A DNA stretch of 64,000 bases from Halichondria panicea (GCF_963675165.1 NC_087388.1:1218800-1282799); one strand, 5' to 3'; shown: positions 1-13,500, counted from the first letter of the stretch. Numbers and translations: made by a program. Notes: generated from the sequence alone by a model not told the origin.

Positions 1-2526
1 TTTGGTGGTGTAAAGAACCTCACCAGAATATTTGTTGTAGGTCATTCAGGTGCAGGGAAGTCCACGCTTGTTGGACTATTAGCTACTTCAGCACATCAAC
101 TGTTGTCCCTCACACTGCAGGCATTGTTCCAAGTACTCATGACAGTAGTTATTATGGAAGAATGATACTCTATGATTTTGCTGGTAATTCCGAGTACTAC
201 TCCTCACACGCTGCAATCATGGAGTCAATCAACACATCGAAAGGAAGTAATATATATTTGATAATTTGTGATTTGAGTAAAGGCGAAGAAGTTGCTGTCA
301 CTAAATACAGCTATTGGCTTTCATTTCTATCATACAATATTAAACAATTCTCAAACACAATTATCCTACCAGTGGGAAGCCATGCTGATGTCATTAATGT
401 AACGTCAATGGAACGAGTATTATATGTGCTTGACAGTATATCTCAAAAGTTTTGTAGCAAGATTGATGATTTTATATAGAACAAAGTATTGCTCTTGATT
501 GTCGTAAACGAGGGGCTGTAGTGAATGACATAAAGAAACTTACAAAGCACTCGAGATTCTCGAAAAATGTATCCTCCATCGGACTTTCTCCAGAGACGAG
601 TGTTCTCTTGGGATTGTTGAAAAAAGACTTTGAACACATTCCTTGCAAAGTGAGCCTGCTCATCTCTCGCATAGAAGATACTCGAATTCCGCTGCCACTA
701 AATTCTTCATTACTATATACTCTCATAAGAGAGTTACATGATTTGGGTCTACTAATGGTGATAGAGAGAGAAGGGGACTCCATTGAGAACCACATAATCA
801 TTCTCAAGATATCAATATTCACATCAGATGTGCACAAAAAACTCTTTTCAGAGTCTGCTAGAGCTGACCTCACCAAGGACATTGATCCACTCAAGTTCAG
901 CATAGGCATTATTCCAGAATCACTACTGGAAATAGTACTGCCAGAGCACATCACTAAAGAAAGTCTACTTAAGCTGCAGTACTGTCACGAAATTGAGAAT
1001 TTGTACGTGGAAGAGGACCACACTCTTTCTCAACTCACTATAGGCCAGTCCCAACAAACACTGCCAATACAGAGAAATTTCATTTATTTTTTCCTGCTTT
1101 ATGTGATCTCAAGCTCGGCGAAATTCAATGGCCAAAATCCGAAGGTGATATGATTACTTTAGGATGGTATGCTAAATGTGATGGTGACAGATTCGACTAT
1201 TTCCCAACAAGATTTCTCCATGTGCTTATTGTTCACCTCTCTCACAACTTCGCATTAAAACAAAACCTGCCAACAAGTCACAGACCCTCTTTAGTAAGTG
1301 AGTCTTCTAGTAATAATAGTTTTTTGATTGCGGAGGTATGTGCTGCCAATCCTCGCTGTCGTGTCTGGTCAACTGGTCTGCATTGGCTTATGAAGAATGG
1401 AGTGGAGGTATTTGTCGATATGCCTAAAGACGCTGATAGTAAAGATCTGATTGTACTAGCAAGAAGTGACATTGAAGATAAAGTTGAATGTTCCAACACT
1501 CTGCAACTAGTTATTCAGAAGGTAGTCGAAATTAAAGTTGAATTCTGTGCTAGCATAGTGCCAACTGTTTACCTTCTTGATCCGAGCAACCTTAAGGATG
1601 AACCTTTTACGAATGCTAGCAATGCACCTAAATATGCTCTAATCGATATCGAAAAGGCACTAGCAGAAGGCACTAAGCGAGTCGTGGACAATAAAGGACG
1701 ATGCTTCTCCTCTCCGATCAAAGATTGGATCAGCCCAATATCTTACTGGAGTAAGTACCCATGCATGCACATACATCTTTAATTGTTATAATTGTTGTTG
1801 TACACTTTCACAGAATTGTTGTTTCCGATGGATACCTTCTTGGTTCGTTCTGCTTTGAAAAAAGTATTAGCTCAATGGAAACCGCTAGGACTAAATCTTT
1901 TAATTTCCTGGATTAAACTAGATAACATTGACAATGAAGCATCCTTTCCTGATGGCATTGCTAAGAAAAAGAAGTAATTCAACTGTGGATGTCACAAGAA
2001 CCCACCTGGATAGTGTTGGTAGACACTCTCAGTCAACCTTCAATTGGATTGTCCCAGAAAGCAAGTCAAATCTCAGTAGAACACAGTAAGTACCTCACAA
2101 TCATTATACCTCATTCCCAGGCCAAGTTTTCGCTTTTATATCGGATGTTCTCATTCAATCAGCAACAATTTGGCCTGGGAACGAGGCTAAGCTATAAGCA
2201 TAATTATGCATACTGCCTCTTCATGCGTAAATTGTATATATAATTATAATTATATAGATGTGCCTCTACAAGAGAAAATCCTCTGCGAAAACAATTCATC
2301 CCTCCGTCCTGACGAGGACTTTCTCCAATCATTTGCTGCCATCATTGGCTCTCGATGGCAGTGTCTTGCTTCTCCCCTCTCCCTCACTTCTGAAGACATT
2401 GTGAGCATCAAGAGAGAGACAACCAGACAAGCACTTGTCATGCTACAGAAGTGGGCAGCCAGGGAGACGGCAACTTATGGTCAGTTGAGAGAGAAACTCT
2501 GTACACTCTTCGTGTTTCATATTTGA
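1..2526 (+). pseudogene. Copy A: broken Roc-COR-death-death gene, 5' end cut by window edge
   Basis: This is the 3' half of a relative of gene 2. It opens at the GTPase P-loop (GHSGAGKST, about 42-68). The frame breaks at once, because the segment after the P-loop is deleted relative to intact copies. The G3 region (DFAGN) and G4-like GSHAD are readable at 162-479, which ends at a TAG created by a deletion near 475. COR-like sequence is readable at 521-1117 and 1150-1782. The conserved splice donor (TGGA|GTAAGT) is near 1749. A first death-domain exon (1814-2085) has a 1-bp deletion near 1965, in AAGAAAAAGAAG. The second death-domain exon (2258-2526) is fully open. Without the ankyrin part the upstream extent is unknown. 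Several lesions are shared with copies B and C. Confidence 0.85.
2107..2189. mobile_element. Micro-MITE, TAGCCTCG family, in death-domain intron of copy A
   Basis: An 83-bp inverted repeat sits between the two death-domain exons. The left end reads TACCTCATTCCCAGGCC. The right end, reverse-complemented, reads TAGCCTCGTTCCCAGGCC. The same insertion is in copies B (30066-30148) and C (37678-37760) but not in gene 2. Confidence 0.6.
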
Positions 2527-2954
2527 GAAAAGTTAATTCATTTATCACAGCAGAAATTTTAGCTATACGTTCCATATTCATGCAATGGCGGCCTTTTAAA
2601 GCTAATGGACGTAGCTATACATTATCAATGCATTTATATAGCTTTTTACCAAAATATATCACCTTTAATTATTGTTTGTGTCACTTAACTTTCAGGATTA
2701 TGCTTTGCCATTCATGTTATTACATTTAAGCAACAATAATGCTACACTGCACTTTTAATTTGCATACTGCCCTGCAAATGCAATGCACCATGCATGCAAA
2801 CTTACATCAAATCGCACTTTTGCACCATACAAATCACATAATTTTGTTAGCCTACTAGTTTCTTTTATTGTCAATTCTTACTGTCAATGCTTCCCCCAAG
2901 TAACTTTGGTACAGTAACTGCGCGGCTATATAGGTATAGCGATGTACAAACGTT
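2527..2954. other. AT-rich spacer between copy A and A2
   Basis: No open frame or motif is convincing here. The stretch is almost the same as 30495-30919 and 38107-38529, so it is part of the duplicated block and not unique sequence. Confidence 0.6.
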
Positions 2955-4730
2955 CTGTACAGCTCCAACATTGATGATTTGCAAAGTGTTGCTCTTGCTC
3001 TGTCGTAAACAAGGTACCTCTAATCAGAGTTTGATTCGTTAGCAGTAGTTGAAGAGGTTTGATGAGGGCGATCCTCTCCAAACTAAATACAGTTGCCACT
3101 ATTTTCAGTTATTGAGTTGTTGAATAAGATTTAGTAAGTGCGAACTAAGTACCTCCATCAGACATAAGGAACTTACTATTAGAAGTATCATCCCCCATCG
3201 AACTTTCCCCGGAGACAAGCTCTCTTTCCTGAGATTGTTGAAATACGTTCCAGCTTGCAAAGTAAGTGCTTCCTTATCTCTCACATAGAAATTACACTGC
3301 TGTCCGAAAAGAGTTACATCAACATTCACATTAATGCTAAAGCAGACCTCAACAAACTCATCGATCAACTCAAGCTCAGTGTAGGCATTATTCCAGAATT
3401 ACTACTGGAAAGAGTACTGCCAGAGTACATCACAAAGGATTAAGCTGCATTACTGTCAAGAAATTGAGAATGTGTACGTGCATGGAAGAGGACTACACTC
3501 TTTCTCAACTCACTTTGGGGCCAGTACGAACAGAAAGTGCCACTAACGAAAATATTTTCCCTGTTCTATAACTATGATCTCAAGCTCGAGGAAATTCAAT
3601 GGCCTAAATCCGTAAAATTACTTTGGGATGGTATATGCTAAATGTGATGGTGACAGATTAGACTTCTTCCCAACACAATTTATTTATGTGCTTATCGTTC
3701 ATCTCTCTCACAACTTTGCTGCATTAAAACGAAGCATGCCAACAAGTCCGCTACAGCTTCTGAATTTTTGTTTTTGATTGTGGATGTATACAGTAACACT
3801 GCCAATCCTCGCTGTTATGTCTGGTCAACTGGTCGATCTTGCATTGGCTTATGAAAACGTAGTCAAGGTATTATTTTGTCGATATGCTCAAAGATGCTGA
3901 TAGTAAAGAACTGATTGTATTAAAGGATCGAGTGACATCCGAAATGAAGTAGAGTGTTCCAAAACTCTGTAACTATTAATTTTATTCAAAGGTAGTTGAA
4001 GCAAAAATGAAGTTCTATGCCTTCTTGATCTGAGCAATCTCTTAAAAAAATGCAGAAATGCACCTAAATATTCTCATATAGATCTCATTGATAAAACATT
4101 AGCAGAAGGCACTGAGCGAGTCATGGATAAAGAAGGACGATGCTTCTCCTCTCCGATAAAAGATTGGATCAGCCCAACAAGACGGACCATATCTTACTGG
4201 AGTAAGTTTCACACACAAACACACACACACACACATGCAAACATATCTTTAATATTGTCACATGCGAGACGTGTCGTTTATACAGATTTGTTAATCTTCC
4301 TTGGTGAAATTGCTAAGAAAAGAGTATTTTGACCGTGGTTGTCTCAGAAACTCTCCTGGAAAATGTTGGTTGATGCTCTCAGTCAACCTTCAATTGGATT
4401 GTCCCAGAAAGAAAAGCAAGTCTCACAAGAACACAGTAAGTACCTCATTCATTTATTATGTGCTGTTTACGATTTCAAAATTGCTATTATAGACGTAACT
4501 CTACAAGAGAAATCCTCAAAAGCAATTCATTTGTCTGTCCTGGCAAGGACTTTCTCCAATCGTTTGCTGCCATCATTGGCTCTCGATGGCAGTGTCTTGC
4601 TTCTCCCCTCTCCCTCACTTCTGAAGACATTGTGAGCATCAAGAGAGAGACAAGAGGAGCAGAGCCGACCAAACAAGCACTCGTCATACTGCAGAAGTGC
4701 ATGGGAAACCAGACAGACGGCAACTTATGA
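2955..4730 (+). pseudogene. A2: decayed partial copy, COR-death-death
   Basis: The copy starts abruptly at the sequence matching the CSSSKIDDFQ region of intact genes and runs through COR, the conserved donor (near 4200) and both death-domain exons. Frames change every 50-200 bp, with many short deletions. Readable pieces include 4123-4200 (end of COR exon) and 4557-4730 (core of the second death domain). A short CA repeat lies just after the donor (about 4208-4235). The left breakpoint is the same as in B2, C2 and D2, so these copies go back to one partial duplication. Confidence 0.85.
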
Positions 4731-5495
4731 TCATGCAGTTCATATATCTGAGAACTTTAGTATCAGGACAAGTAAATGTACCTGTAGCTACGTTCAATTG
4801 CACCTGTATAACTATTGTTATATGTCACCATGTTTGTGTCTTAGAACTTCAGAATTTATATGGTATTACCTTGTCAATTAAATTATAATTATTTTCAATA
4901 CACCATGCATGCATGCATAGCTATTTATATACCGCAATTATTTATAGTATCATTTGGTTACCTCAATTCTTATCAGTCATTGTTTCCCCAACCAATTTTT
5001 GTACTAGATCTAGCTATATAAAGCTATATATAATATAGTTTTCCTATGTCAAGACCATGTAGCAATTACGGAAATTCCTTAACATAATGGTCGCAACCAT
5101 TTGCTGCAGTCTTGTTTCCTGAGGATGTCTGGTTTCAGTTGGGAAGGGGAAACCATGCATGCAAATACCTCTCAACCATGCTGCTAATTATAATAATTCA
5201 TGGCTGAATATTACGTTTATACTGTTATCACTAAAACTTGACGTACATGCATCGCAAATGCGTGTATTTAATGCTCAAACATGGTCCTATTTTTTATACT
5301 GTATACATAAAAATTATAATAAGTGTTCGAAGGCCGGGTCATTTTGCGTGCATACATCTAGGAACATACAACCTATACACTTGTTTAATACATACTATAT
5401 TGGTACCTATAATTATAATTATGTACTCGACAGGCTCAGCACACCTTTGTTGGAGTTGTTGGTGTTTCCTCGCAACCATGCATATAGCTTCTCAC
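4731..5495. other. Spacer, duplicated block
   Basis: No gene is supported. From 4971 onward the sequence is repeated at 32933, 40545 and 63780, the last being cut by the window end. ATGCATGC-rich and TATA-rich words are common. Confidence 0.6.
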
Positions 5496-5852
5496 CAGAG
5501 GAGGCTGGAACCACTTGACCTTGCAGACTACTTTTAGTGTCTGTAAGCTTTTCAGGGGGACGGGTCAACTTTTATTTCCGTCCGAGATACAAGTCTCGAG
5601 GCCAGCTGTGCGTTGACCTCGAGAACGAGCCACCGATGGTATCGAAGCTTACACAAGATAAGAGCACAAGAGCACTGTATCTCTACTTCTGAGCAAAATT
5701 GGCGAAAATAAAAGTTGACCCCTCCCTGCAAAATACCGTTTTTTAAGGTTACATACACTAAAAACTACTGCAAGAGAAGTTTGGAGAAATCCAATTTATT
5801 AGTGACCTTAATTAATTAATTAGCTACGGTCAAGTGGTTCCAGCCTCCTCTG
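5496..5852. mobile_element. hAT-like non-autonomous element (copy A spacer)
   Basis: The terminal inverted repeats begin CAGAGGAGGCTGGAACCACT and end with the complementary CCTCCTCTG. The flanks carry GCTTCTCAC on the left and a close match just after the right end, consistent with an 8-9 bp target duplication. A second nested inverted pair lies inside (TCAACTTTTATTTCCGTCC near 5565, AAAATAAAAGTTGACCCC near 5705). There is no transposase frame. Orthologous copies are at 33464-33792 and 41103-41425. Confidence 0.65.
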
Positions 5853-5976
5853 TTCTTCTCACTATTTATTTTGGTATAGCGTGGGAAGAGTAGAGTGTTA
5901 GCTTTGAAGGGACCTGCATGGAAAATACTGAAACATGAACATGCATGTCATTGACATTGCATTGCACAGATGAATG

Positions 5977-6037
5977 TAGCCTCGAATCTATCCCTCGGTT
6001 CCAGGCCGCTTCACCGAGAGGTCTTGGATCGAGGCTA
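5977..6037. mobile_element. Micro-MITE, TAGCCTCG family
   Basis: A 61-bp element with ends TAGCCTCGA and TCGAGGCTA. The flanking words GATGAATG and AGATACAT (AGATAAATG in the 41.6 kb copy) suggest an imperfect 8-9 bp target duplication. Copies are at 33918-33978 and 41549-41608, and a relative is at 58901-58960. Confidence 0.6.
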
Positions 6038-7104
6038 AGATACATTTCCTGTTCTATTCCTTTTACATTTCAACATCCTGTTTGACTTGGTTTTGCACGA
6101 GCCCCTCCCACTCCAGTTAGGAAAACAAGCTTTTGAACAAGCAGCAAACAAGCAAGCAAACAAACTGCAAGATTACAAATTACACTAGGCTAAAGTTTGA
6201 CCCATCGTAAGGACTAGAGAAAAAGTGGTGCAAGGTAAACCCTTATTGCAGCTTAATTGTTTTATAATAGCTCTCATTTTAAGTATTAAAAGGCTCACCC
6301 TTGGCCAGACACAAGCTTCTCTGTTTGAGTGTAAAACATGTACATCCCTGGTAAACTTTCTTACTATAATGCTTCTATAATTAATTTTAGTCTAAGAGAA
6401 TATTAAAGTGTGGCAATTATAGTACAACCAGTAGGTTGTACATAGGATTGACAGTGCAGTTGTGTGTGTGTTTCAATTATTGCACACATTTTGATAGTGC
6501 TATAGGCAAATGAGTACATGTAAAACTAAAATATAAGAACACAGATAACGATGAGAGGGATAGCAAAAAGCTTCCATTGGATAAAGGCTATAATGCAAAA
6601 AGGGGCGTGGCACTAAAATATGGATTATGGTCTATTTTAGAGCTGCTTATAATTATATAATATGCAGAGTAAGTGATCTCTAAAGGGGGTGTCAGTGTAT
6701 TACTCACTGGTCTGTTTTCAGGTCCTTCTTTTCGATAACATGATTAAGACAGAGAAAAATACTTGCGTTCCACTTTCTACCTCATAATTATAACCTGTGC
6801 CTTGGAGCACTTTATACCATATACAGTAAGAGCAGGTATATGGAAACTTTTGTAGACTTTTGACAAACGTTTTACCCAGTAGTGTTGCGTGGGCATGATG
6901 CAGGATTTCTCTTGTACGCTCCAGTCGTCTACAATAAAAGCAGATAATTATCGGAAGGGAAGCATGCAGTATGTACGTTCTTGAGCGTAACTAGCCTCAA
7001 ACCAGAGGGTGTGACATCACACACTGCATTTACCTAGCATCACGTGAGGCGTTGTCTATCCCTCTCTTTCATAAGAATAACTGTGATTGTGCATGCTTAG
7101 TTAT
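6038..7104. repeat. Spacer with recurring block
   Basis: No coding frame is supported. The segment from about 6550 to 7080 recurs near 42540-43430, 43431-43958 and 61760-62345. It carries a GGTCTGTTTTCAGGTCCTTC-like part and the CRE/E-box block annotated separately. Confidence 0.6.
6980..7070. promoter_or_regulatory. Conserved CRE-like/E-box block, copy 1
   Basis: The block contains GGGTGTGACATCACACAC, a near-palindrome that is a one-base variant of the CRE TGACGTCA, followed about 25 bp later by the perfect palindrome TCACGTGA containing an E-box. The same order and spacing recurs at 43330, 43859 and 62241. A regulatory role is only inferred from motif content and conservation. It could instead be part of an old transposon. 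Confidence 0.35.
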
Positions 7105-7801
7105 ACCGAGGCACGTGGGCGGGTTTAGTAGTCGGTTGTTTTGTCTATCTGTCTGTTTGTGATTTCTGAGCCTGCTCACCTGGATGCCATAGCACTGCGT
7201 TTACAGCATGGATAGCCTTCACACAACAAGTTATTAGTTTTAATAATGACAGATTTTGAGGTTAGTTAAAGCTTCGTTGTCGAATAAAAGCGAGCAAAAG
7301 CTAAGAAGCTTGAACTTGCACATTGGCCATAATTATTACTCTCTATATATGCCCGGCTTTAATTCGAGGCACTGATTACAGCCACGTGGATACAAATTAT
7401 TGGGAAGAGACTCCATGCAGTCTTCTTTGCTGGCTACTGCATGTGAGCCTGCTCCGGTCCCCGCTGTATGTCAGCCTGGTGTCCTACTTTTAACACTCCG
7501 GGCCTGCTCTGCTGTGATCCAAATAACGTACGGTCCAGGACTCCCAGAGTGCATGTCAGGTGCTTTATTTGTATAATATTTTAGCTGCTGACTCTGATGG
7601 TATCCTATAGTCCTATAGCTATAGTGTATGTCTGACCATGCATGCACCACTATACGTCTGTTTTCAAGGCCTTGTCATACAGTTCAAATATAGAGTAGGT
7701 AGTTTGCCACTCATGTTCATGTACGTATACCGTAACATTACATGCTTGGTTATGAGACGTAACACAGCCGAGGGTTAGCACTTCAGTGCTCTAGTATATT
7801 A
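7105..7801. repeat. Dispersed repeat, CTGT-rich family
   Basis: The sequence starts at a GAGGCACGTGGGCGGG-like end, runs through TCTGTCTGTT and CACCTGGATGCCATAGCACT, and ends at GAGGGTTAGCACTTCAGTGC. A diverged copy lies in the large intron at 17512-18245. In the duplicate spacer (44846-45155) the distal part, matching about 7418-7801, is absent. Confidence 0.5.
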
Positions 7802-10081
7802 GCTTTGGGTTACAGACATCTTGTTGCACAAAATAGCATGTGTTTAGCTAGTACACGTAGGCTGCATACATTGTCATGTGTTTGTTTATCAAGTTTATAC
7901 CTGTGTATGACATCATACGTGTGCACAACCTGTATAATGATATTCATTTCAATGAAATTCATTTGCAGCCCATAATTATAGAGTAAGTCGTCAGGAATCA
8001 AGAATTATTGAGGGATAAGAATTAGAAATACAATGCACAAACAAAATGATATCGATAGGCATAGTTATGGTATGTTAACTAGCGAAAACTTGGATGAGCC
8101 ATAATTGGCTGAGTACAAGCTAATCTCAGAGCTCTGTAATCACAATAATTATAAGCAGCTAGAATAACACATTATTAAGCTGCTGCTATTCTTTATGGTA
8201 TTGCTGCCATATAACTATAGGTTATAAAGAGCTTCAACCACAATCAAGAGCTAGCTGTAAAGTTAATTATGCCTCGATACGAAATCGCACGAGGGATACG
8301 GTAAAGCTGACTACATGTGTGTGTGTGTGTGTGTATTTCAGCTGTAACTGCTCAATGGCTGCGATGAACACTAACAGCTTCTATAGAGTTTCAGCCACGT
8401 TCTCTTGGATTTTGATTTTTGGATTTGCAAACTAAAGCTTTGTTCTCCAGTTATGGCTAATTTTGAATGCATGCTGTTGCAATCTCTTCAAAATCTTACG
8501 TAGCATCATCTGTTCGCACAAAGTTTCTATTCGAGTTAGCCTTGCACTAAAGCGCTATATCTCTTTGTTAGCTACAAGAGTGTGAAAAGAGCTGTAATGC
8601 TGTACTGCTATAGCCATTGTGAACTTTAACCTATTATAGATACAGGGGCGGACTCAGGAATCTTGATGGGGAAAGCTAATTATTATACTAAAAAAAATCA
8701 CCTGCTTTTCAAGCCTATAGCTAGCTACTTTGCAACAAATCACGATGTTTTTCCTGCATGACTCATCAATAATAATTGTTCATGCTCAGTTAAACCATAA
8801 ATTGAAGAGCTAGAGGGATTGGAAACGGCTGGTACCCTCGAGTAACATCCACGCTACGCTGCGATTTAATTGAGGCGGCTCACAACAATACCAATATACT
8901 GCAAGTAACTGTGCTCAGTCCATGCAAATCACTTATATTTCAAGGTATATACCTATTGTAGTCGTCATAACCAGCACGCTTACACGTTACAGTTCCACTA
9001 GTTCCAAAACAGCCTTGGAAATAGATTAATGTCAAACTAAAGGGCTGAGGAGAACCACCCAATAATTATAAAACCATATAAACCAACAATTTGGGGAACA
9101 ATAAGGCTGTTAAAGCCACCACCCGAACAGAAGGAGTGCCCTGGCTGAGGACAGCGCCCACCCCCCCGAGCGGGTCCCTATAAATTAATGAAACCCCTTA
9201 ACCGAGCTGGCTGTTCCCCAGCCCGAGCTCATGGTGTGAAACTAGGGAGGCCAACCCCAAGCAGGCGAAAGGGGGAGGGCGGAGGGAAAGAAACAGCTAC
9301 TGGAGATCGCTTCAGCAAGTACTACACGTAGCTAGTGGACTAAGCGTGTTATAAAATGCTGAAAGAGATGATGTCTTGAAGAAACACAATTTTCTTATTT
9401 TGAGGGAATTACCCAGAAACAATTTTGCTTAATAGCCTCATTCATAGGGCGTAGCGCAGAGAGTTTTCAAGGCTCCACTGCAGATTCAATGTAAAAAGCA
9501 TGGCGTGCACCACTCCATTTCCAATCTCTCTAACTCTTCAATCTATGGTTATAAACTGGGTGTGGCCATGACAATGTAATATAGTGCATGTATGCAGTGG
9601 GTTAATAGCTAGCTCTACATTCTATCCTTCAGACTTGTCATCAAGGCCAGGAGGGTGCTTAAGCCTCCAAAGCTCCCACTGGATCCTTCACTGACAGATA
9701 CACCCTTTTTCTGCGCATGTGCATTCAAAGATGCGTAACTACAACGGCTGAATTTCGGTAGCCCTACAGAATAGTAATTTAAATACTTAGAACGTTATCA
9801 AAACATGCACCGTACATTACTCAACTGCTGTTAATAACAGAGTCCACTAGTAAATACTATAATTATGCCGGGTGTATATACGGGTTTCCGTAAAAATTAT
9901 TAGATTTCTGATAATAAAATATAATGTTGGCCAGTAGCTATAAGTGATCCTGAGTCCTGAGTTAGTCGTGAAGCTTGTCACAGACCTGCTTTGGTTATCC
10001 CAGACGTTTTATCCATGCAATCGTCCCCATGAATCACTTTATGCAATCAAGTTGTTTGAAGTTTGTTTACTAATCTAACTT
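7802..10081. other. Spacer upstream of gene 1, duplicated at 45156-47635
   Basis: No gene is supported. Contents include a short TG microsatellite (8316-8334), a GCCTCGATACG...GGGATACGG repeat terminus near 8273-8301, and a GC-rich island around 9113-9290. The whole stretch aligns with 45156-47635 with small indels. Confidence 0.55.
9113..9290. other. GC-rich island, unidentified
   Basis: This is a C- and G-rich stretch in otherwise AT-rich spacer (GCCCACCCCCCCGAGCGGG, CAGGCGAAAGGGGGAGG). It is preserved at 46494-46670, where it also reads as an open frame of 98 codons. The frame is not kept in this copy, so a protein is unlikely. The identity is unknown. Confidence 0.3.
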
Positions 10082-10522
10082 TAGAGGGATAGCTATATAA
10101 TAGTTGAAATAGATATTTGTAATCAATTGTCCAAAATCGATTCGTAGACAATTGATTTTGACAGATCACTCACGTACGTAATATTCAAAAATTTGAAAAT
10201 TGTTGTCAAAAATCGATTTCATATCTGATGCACACAAGTTACGTTCTCTAAATTGTTGCAAACGGCGTTCCATATACACATTCTAGTTTCCTTAGTAACA
10301 GCAAATCCTCCTCAGGAGAAACAGAAAGCTGTGTCTGTAATGATCAATCCTGATTTTGTTGTCCGATTTTGCAAGATCATGTTCAGACAGAGCAACTTAG
10401 TATAGTTGATACGCCGTTTGCGACAATTCACTAACACAATTCAATCGTATATAATTTTGTAAAAGCTACTCTAGTATAACTCTTTCATTAATTTTATTAA
10501 TCAGTGCCATATAGTTGCGGAA
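10082..10522 (+). promoter_or_regulatory. Putative promoter/5' region of gene 1
   Basis: The 440 bp before the ATG are nearly identical to those before gene 2 (48020-48442). They contain paired AATCAATTGTCCAAAATCGATT-type words in both orientations and a TATA-like TATATAATTTT about 75 bp before the start codon. Promoter function is inferred from position and conservation. Confidence 0.4.
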
Positions 10523-13500
10523 ATGACTGATGACAGCCAGTCATGTAATACTCCCCTGCACACTGCTGCAAGCCGTGGGGACTCAGATGAGGTCAGAGAG
10601 CTGTTGAAAACAAAGCAATATGAAGTCCACGTCAGAAACTCACACAACCAAACATCTCTTCATCTTGCATGTGCTAATGGTCATCTCGATACAGTTTGGA
10701 CACTAGCCAATGACTTTGGTGCTGACATAGGAGCTATTGATAATGGCAATAATACACCATTGCTCTTTGCTGCTAAGAACAAACATGTACAAATAATTAT
10801 CATGTTGCTTCTATTATCAATGTGTAGTAGACACCTCTTCAACGGAGACTACGTGCTCTGTTCCTTTAGCCGTAGTCAGATAGATTCTCATCATGTTAAA
10901 CTCTTTGAGGATGTCCTCTTCGAGTATTACAATGATTCTGAAGCAGTGGAGAAAACTATGCGTCTGATAAGTAAATTCTTTGTTGATTATATTCAATTCA
11001 AGGATTATAAAGATGATGGCTTTATTGCATTGTTTGTAGCTGCATCACTCGGTCTCAAAGACTTGATTAATCGACTAGTTACACAGAATAAAGTAGACCT
11101 GAATATTAGGGGATTCCATGGCTTGTCTGTTCTCCACTGTGCCTGTTTTGGAGGACACATCCTGCTTATGGAGAATCTTATTTCAGAACATCTTACGGAC
11201 CTTTCTGTTAAGGATACACAAGGGCACTCAGTTTTGCATTACGCAACTTTAAAGGGGACTCCCTATGAATGCTATGATGGTCACATAGAACTGATCGATA
11301 AACTGGTTATAAAGTATGGCCTCGATCCCTCAGATAGAGATAATGATGGAAACACACCTCTACATATTGCAGCCATGAGAGGACATGTTGAAACAGTGAG
11401 ACACCTGATTAGCAAGCACAGTGCTGATGTCGATTGCACTAATAATCAGAACAATACTCCATTGAATCTAGCTGTGTTCAATGGTCATATGCATGTTTTG
11501 GATATGCTAATCAAAGAATTTAACAGCAGTTGTCATGTCCGGGATTACATCGGTCGTACTCTCCTTCACCAAGCATGCGAAGGTGGTCATATAGAACTGA
11601 TAGACAAATTAGTGCTTGAATATGGCCTCAATCCCGCAGATAAAGATAATGATGGTGACACACCTCTACATATTGCAGCCTCCTTTAAAGGACGACGTGT
11701 TGAAACAGTGAGACACCTGATTAGCAAGCACAGTGCTGATATTGATTGCACTAATAATCAGAACAGTACTCCATTGATGCGAGCTGTGTTTAATGGTTGT
11801 GTGCATGTTTTGGATATGCTAATCAAAGAATTCAACAGCAGTTGTCATGTCCGAGATGACGATGGTTATACTCTCCTTCACTATGCATGCGAAGGTGGTC
11901 ATATAGAACTGATAGACAAATTAGTGCTTGAATATGGCCTCAATCCCGCAGATAAAAATAATTATGGTAACACACCTCTACATATTGCAGCCATGAGAGG
12001 ACATGTTGAAACAGTGAGACACCTGATTAGCAAGCACAGTGCTGATGTTGATTGCACTAATAATCAGAACAATACTCCATTGATGCGAGCTGCGCTGAAT
12101 GGTTGTGTGCATGTTTTGGATATGCTAATCAAAGAATTCAACAGCAGTTGTCATGTCCGAGGTTACAATGGTTATACTCTCCTTCACTATGCATGCGATG
12201 GTGGTCATATAGAACTGATAGACAAATTAGTGCTTGAATATGGCCTCAATCCCGCAGATAAAGATAATTATGGTAACACACCTCTACATATTGCAGCCAT
12301 GAGAGGACATGTTGAAACAGTGAGACACCTGATTAGCAAGCACAGTGCTGATGTTGATTGCACTAATAATCAGAACAATACTCCATTGATGCGAGCTGCG
12401 CTGAATGGTTGTGTGCATGTTTTGGATATGCTAATCAAAGAATTCAACAGCAGTTGTCATGTCCGAGATGACGATGGTTATACTCTCCTTCACTATGCAT
12501 GCGATGGTGGTCATATAGAACTGATAGACAAATTAGTGCTTGAATATGGCCTCAATCCCGCAGATAAAGATGATGATGGAGACACACCTCTACATGTTGC
12601 AACCATTAAAGGACATGTTGAAACAGTGAGACACCTGATTAGCAAGCACAGTGCTGATATTGATTGCACTAACAACTACAACTATACTCCATTGATGCAA
12701 GCTGCGCTGAATGGTTGTGTGCATGTTTTGGATATGCTAATCAAAGAATTCAACAGCAGTTGTCATGTCCGAGATGACGATGGTTATACTCTCCTTCACT
12801 ATGCATGCGATGGTGGTCATATAGAACTGATAGACAAATTAGTGCTTGAATATGGCCTCAATCCCGCAGATAAAGATAATTATGGTAACACACCTCTACA
12901 TATTGCAGCCATGAGAGGACATGTTGAAACAGTGAGACACCTGATTAGCAAGCACAGTGCTGATGTTGATTGCACTAATAATCAGAACAATACTCCATTG
13001 ATGCTAGCTGTGTTTAATGGTTGTGTGCATGTTTTGGATATGCTAATCAAAGAATTCAACAGCAGTTGTCATGTCCGAGATGACAATGGTTATACTCTCC
13101 TTCACTATGCATGCGATGGTGGTCATATAGAACTGATAGACAAATTAGTGCTTGAATATGGCCTCAATCCCGCAGATAAGGATAATGATGGTGACACACC
13201 TCTACATATTGCAGCCTCCATTAAAGGACGTGTTGAAACAGTGAGACACCTGATTAGCAAGCACAGTGCTGATGTTGATTGCACTAATAATCAGAACAAT
13301 ACTCCATTGATGCGAGCTGCGCTGAATGGTTGTGTGCATGTTTTGGATATGCTAATCAAAGAATTCAACAGCAGTTGTCATGTCCGAGATGACGATGGTT
13401 ATACTCTCCTTCACTATGCATGCGATGGTGGTCATATAGAACTGATAGACAAATTAGTGCTTGAATATGGCCTCAATCCCGCAGATAAAGATAATTATGG

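Noticed and set aside
7810..8001. 63-codon minus-strand frame, repeated at 45168-45359
   Set aside because: It is conserved only because the spacer is duplicated. There is no domain, and the third version near 62400-62640 is broken.
8316..8334. TG microsatellite as Z-DNA regulatory site
   Set aside because: Its length differs between duplicates (about 19 against 41 bp), which fits ordinary slippage.
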